In this document: positions 61,019 through 64,000 of the stretch, piece by piece
Layout of the letters: each line of letters begins with the position of its first letter
Position numbering within the stretch: position 1 is the stretch's first letter
Assembly: GCA_032164295.1 (NCBI GenBank)
Contig: JAJHTX010000011.1
Span: 1,240,001-1,304,000, forward strand
Direction of reading: 5' to 3'
From: Inonotus obliquus
Taxonomy: Eukaryota > Basidiomycota > Agaricomycetes > Hymenochaetales > Hymenochaetaceae
DNA: 64,000 nt
Translations under genes and position numbers: made by a program
The notes under the pieces: generated by a model
What the model was told of the DNA's origin: nothing
Database searches by the model: none
What the model saw: the letters and a program-made list of their open reading frames with translations, nothing else

Positions 61019-61767
61019 CTTTTGGTTTTCACCTTTGTTCTCTTGAAATAATTTACACAATTGAAGGATTGATTTAGATTCAATACAGGGATATGTTTTT
61101 GAGGTCATTGAACACAATGGACAGTAAATAGAAGTAAAATAACAAGTATTGAGCGAATTATGGCCAATTTTAGACATTTTCTCAAGAACTAGGCAACTTC
61201 TCCAATTTTTTTTCTGGACAAAATGAAGAAAATCACTTGAAAGTACTGCAAATGCACTGAAACAGGTCAACTTTTTCGAATTCAGAGAGGAAAGAAGCAT
61301 ACATTTAGTGTGTATAAACATCACATGCCATTTTTCTTTTATTTGAGTGAGTCAGAGCTTCCATTATTACACAAAACTATGTGTTAGCATCACAACATTA
61401 TCCATGAATGATAATGAGCAGAGTTCTGAGCTGACATCAATGAAGACAAAGCAGCCTCCGAATCAAATATATGCGGTCACGTAATATAGCAGTCCCACAT
61501 GAGAATGCTTTATCGAGGCAAAATATGCCTCAATTGAGGAAAAATTACTTATTTAAGGTATGGTGAGATGATATTAAATGTTTGATAATTAGTACATTTA
61601 TTGAGAGGAGGTTTAACGGGTCTGATAAAAATTGATGTTGGATTGCTGTGTCGAGAGAGTGAGACACAAAGATTGACGTGACTTACTATATTTGGGCACA
61701 TATTCAAACTCCGCTCGGGAAAAGTCATCACACGGATCACATAGGCCGTGCCAGGCACCAATGTCAC

Positions 61768-61994
61768 GGTTGGTCGAGTTTATACTTTCCCAACCTTATC
61801 AACAGGGTTGATATTTTATAACCCAACTGATATTTAAAATATCAACCCTGTTGATATCCAAATCGATATTTAAAATGCCAGCACGTGACTTATATTTTAA
61901 ATATCGAACAGTCGGATATCCTTATCGGTATTTAAAATGACAGGGAAGAAAACATTTAAAATATCGACCTCACCTCCATCCTGATTTGCCCGCC
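61768..61994 (-). repeat. Outer inverted repeat Z, right arm
   Basis: Reverse complement of the left arm at 47068-48072 net of W1. It lacks W at the AAGGATAT site, which confirms W1 as an insertion, and contains an extra 56 bp palindromic element. Confidence 0.75.
61799..61854. mobile_element. 56 bp palindromic micro-MITE
   Basis: Ends TCAACAGGGTTGATATTTTA and its exact complement leave only a 16 bp centre. It is flanked by TA (61797-61798 and 61855-61856). The Z left arm has the uninterrupted site (GGATAAGG on the opposite strand), so the insertion and its TA duplication are directly shown. Confidence 0.8.
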
Positions 61995-62183
61995 GTGAGC
62001 ACGACTACGGATTGACGATCACGTGAGACACTCGACGCGTTATTTATACGTGTTTATCTTTATTCCATGTTCTATGTCTACGTACAATACTACTAACACG
62101 GAATGAAGAACTACTATAGATATGATTCCACGATGCAAATAGATATGAGTCCATCCTAACTACAGATAATGACACCGATACTG
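61995..62183. other. 3' flank of the DUF1769 gene
   Basis: Unique AT-rich DNA between repeat Z and the stop codon. No feature seen. Confidence 0.4.
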
Positions 62184-63426
62184 TTAATCATCACTGACTC
62201 GTTCAATTGCAACGCACCAAAACACCCTCGTGTCAGCGACGCTTTGTCCGGGTTTCGGACGCTCGCAACAGACAAAACGAACAGGTTGACCGTCCCAATA
62301 CTTAGCGAGATCAAAACTGATTCCACCGGGTAGGCATAGAGCGAGTTCAGGGAACGTGATGAAGCCATAGCAGAAATCTGTTGTCAACACATCCTACAAG
62401 GACATCAGATGAGGTTATCTCTGTAAAGAAGGAACGTACTTCGGGACCGAACGTCACCTTACGACGATTCTCCGCTCGGCTGAAATGGGCGCGACGCCTC
62501 TTGGCCGGGTTGCCCTTCTTCGATTCCTTCCCGCTCGTAAGAAGGTTGTACTGGGAAGAGGAAGGAGAGGTAATCGGGGAAAGGGCAGGCGAGTTAGGGG
62601 AGCTCCGTATATCGAGATACGAATCATCATCGACGACGCTTTGCCTGGGAGGAAATGACGGGGGTACCTTGCCTCGAGGCGTATACGTCAAATGAGGCAT
62701 GGTGGATACTGATGGTGAGAGCGCCCATGGTTGCGGGCCAGTTAGATCGTGTTCTAAAGTCGGGTCTATGAAGCTGCGGTTTAAATTTAGCATTCGCGAA
62801 GGGTTAGGAGATACAGAAAGTGAAACTAACTGCATGAATTTGAGGGCTGCGCCTGATCCCCAAGGAAGTTTCAAAGGTCGATCAAAGGTGTTGCCAAAGA
62901 GTACATCATCAGCTGAGAACGGCTGGAGAAAGCGGCCTATTTTGTCAACCCTTCACATTAGCATTGCATTCATGCATTAAAAATAGCATGCGAAGACGCA
63001 AGTTGGATGAGTAGGACATCCACAGAGTGGAACAGTCCCAAGCCCGCCACCACATGCCCCGCTGAATTTTAACAATATGGGTACACAGAGGACCAATGTC
63101 ACAGAGAAATACGTTGCCACCACGGCTTCTACACCACGAGCTATGGTCGGTATGTGGCGCCCATCACAACATGGGATATACATGAGCAACAGCAACAACA
63201 GCAACACACCTTGAACCTGGATGCTCCATGTCACCCCTTGCCTATCTGAACGGTCAAAATACTCGCTCTCTAGCACATTGCCCTGCTCATCCGGGAATCC
63301 CTTGATGTGGACTACGACAAGTCCTTCAAATAGCTCAGAGTTAATTGCATGCGGTTTGTTTGTGTTCGCGCAGATTGGTTTCAGAGAGTTCGGAGAAGGG
63401 CCAGCGAGGACACGAAGGCGTGGCAT
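62184..63426 (-). CDS. DUF1769 / UPF0590 family protein of unknown function
   Basis: Four exons: 63426-63210, 62936-62831, 62773-62440 and 62393-62184, in phase, giving 288 aa. The family is conserved in fungi and plants, with no established function that I know of. Recognisable blocks: ESEYFDRSDRQGVTWSIQVQ, then FSADDVLFGNTFDRPLKLPW, IDPTLEHDLTGPQPWALSP, AHFSRAENRRKVTFGPEDV, and TDFCYGFITFPELALCLPGG, then YWDGQPVRFVCCER and VFWCVAIE. The intron at 62830-62774 could alternatively be retained, because the frame stays open through it. Splicing gives the better family match (KFMHFIDPTL). No signal peptide is visible. Confidence 0.85.
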
Positions 63427-64000
63427 GAGGGCAAAGTAGACGGGTGTATTGGTAACTTGCGAAGGGGATAAAAGAGTTTAATGAAATGGAAGCGAACGTG
63501 AGTGCAAGATTGCAGGATATATGTATGTATCCAAGCGGGCAGTGTAGACCTGCTACGCGCTGCGGATCGTGGAATTAATCAAGAATATAATGGTGGTGGG
63601 AGCGGGCGGGCGGTGAAGTCTGACGATGATCAAGGCGGCGGCGTCGATCATTCCTAATTTAGTCGATTTCTCTCAGGGTAAGACACACGTGACGCTAGCC
63701 GTCTGATTGGCCACCTTTCTTAGATTAGACAACTTGACTGTTTGGTTTTAAGTTGGTAAGACGCTCGTCGTGCGCGCCGGTATGGTAATGCCTCAACACA
63801 ACACAAAGGCATCCATAAACCTCTATTTTCGGCATCCGAGCCTAAGACTCGAGCGTGCAGAGCGGCAAGGGCTGCAGGATGAATCACCACCAGGTGTTTC
63901 CGCTGTGCCGCGGCACCTGTCGTAAATGTTCCTTGATATTATGGCGAGTATTCGGCGTTCATCTTGATTTTATGACGATCTGATTTTGCAACAGGGCCGC
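63427..64000. other. Upstream region of the DUF1769 gene
   Basis: Promoter and intergenic DNA to the window edge. No further gene is supported. Confidence 0.45.

Larger units (their letters stand above)
48608..61760 (-). mobile_element. hAT-like element W, copy 2 (about 830 bp net, split by retrotransposon G)
   Basis: The left piece is 48608-48702 and the right piece 61024-61760, together 832 bp, very close to copy 1 and inverted to it. Termini are TGGTGATTGGCATGGCC and GGCCGTGCCAGGCACCA. The flanks ATGTTAC (48601-48607) and ATGTCAC (61761-61767) are an imperfect 7-8 bp target duplication. Near-identity with copy 1 implies recent activity of a hAT source in this genome. Confidence 0.8.

Overview
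The window is nuclear DNA from a filamentous basidiomycete fungus, probably a wood- or litter-decaying Agaricomycete. The evidence is gene structure and gene content: genes are dense and carry many ~50-60 bp introns with GTRNGT donors and YAG acceptors, one secreted protein has a fungal CBM1 cellulose-binding module, and the housekeeping genes have basidiomycete-like architecture. All exon coordinates were worked out by eye from frame and splice-site consistency.

Left block (1-7300): a broken gene fragment at the edge, mitochondrial ribosomal protein mL59 (minus), a CBM1-containing secreted protein (plus), and the PP1 phosphatase catalytic subunit GLC7 (plus, with a GC-AG first intron).

Repeat-rich block 1 (8300-17250): three tandem copies, C, B and A, of a two-exon gene family of unknown function that resembles fungal DUF7770. 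A (256 aa) and B (226 aa) are intact. C is dead: it has a CGA-to-TGA stop and a ~733 bp hAT-like MITE in its second exon. Between C and B lies a nest of mobile DNA. It holds two inverted 370 bp TA-target MITEs (one split by a solo LTR, the other splitting a 55 bp perfect palindrome) and the C-terminal third of a hAT transposase.

Housekeeping block (17970-46770): PH-domain protein, SDHAF2 (complex II assembly factor), ALY/Yra1 mRNA-export adaptor, RhoGAP, an isoprenylcysteine methyltransferase-like membrane protein, MSH6 (about 33 introns, several microexons) and an ABCC/MRP-type transporter. A 3.6 kb stretch (24904-28471) and a 1.7 kb stretch (32353-34079) contain nothing I can support as a gene.

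Repeat-rich block 2 (47068-61994) is a matryoshka. An outer pair of inverted AT-rich repeats (Z) encloses two inverted ~830 bp hAT-like elements (W). One W is split by a complete minus-strand Ty3/gypsy chromovirus (G; 351 bp LTRs, CTTTT target duplication). G is itself split by several 1.1-1.3 kb LTRs of a GGTACCG-rich family (L), and one L is split by a related 1.7 kb LTR (M). G has many TGA stops where Arg CGA is expected, although its two LTRs are nearly identical.

Right edge: a DUF1769/UPF0590 protein gene (minus). The genes are unrelated housekeeping neighbours, not a pathway cluster. The themes of the window are the nested transposon history and the C-to-T damage at CpG in repeated sequences.
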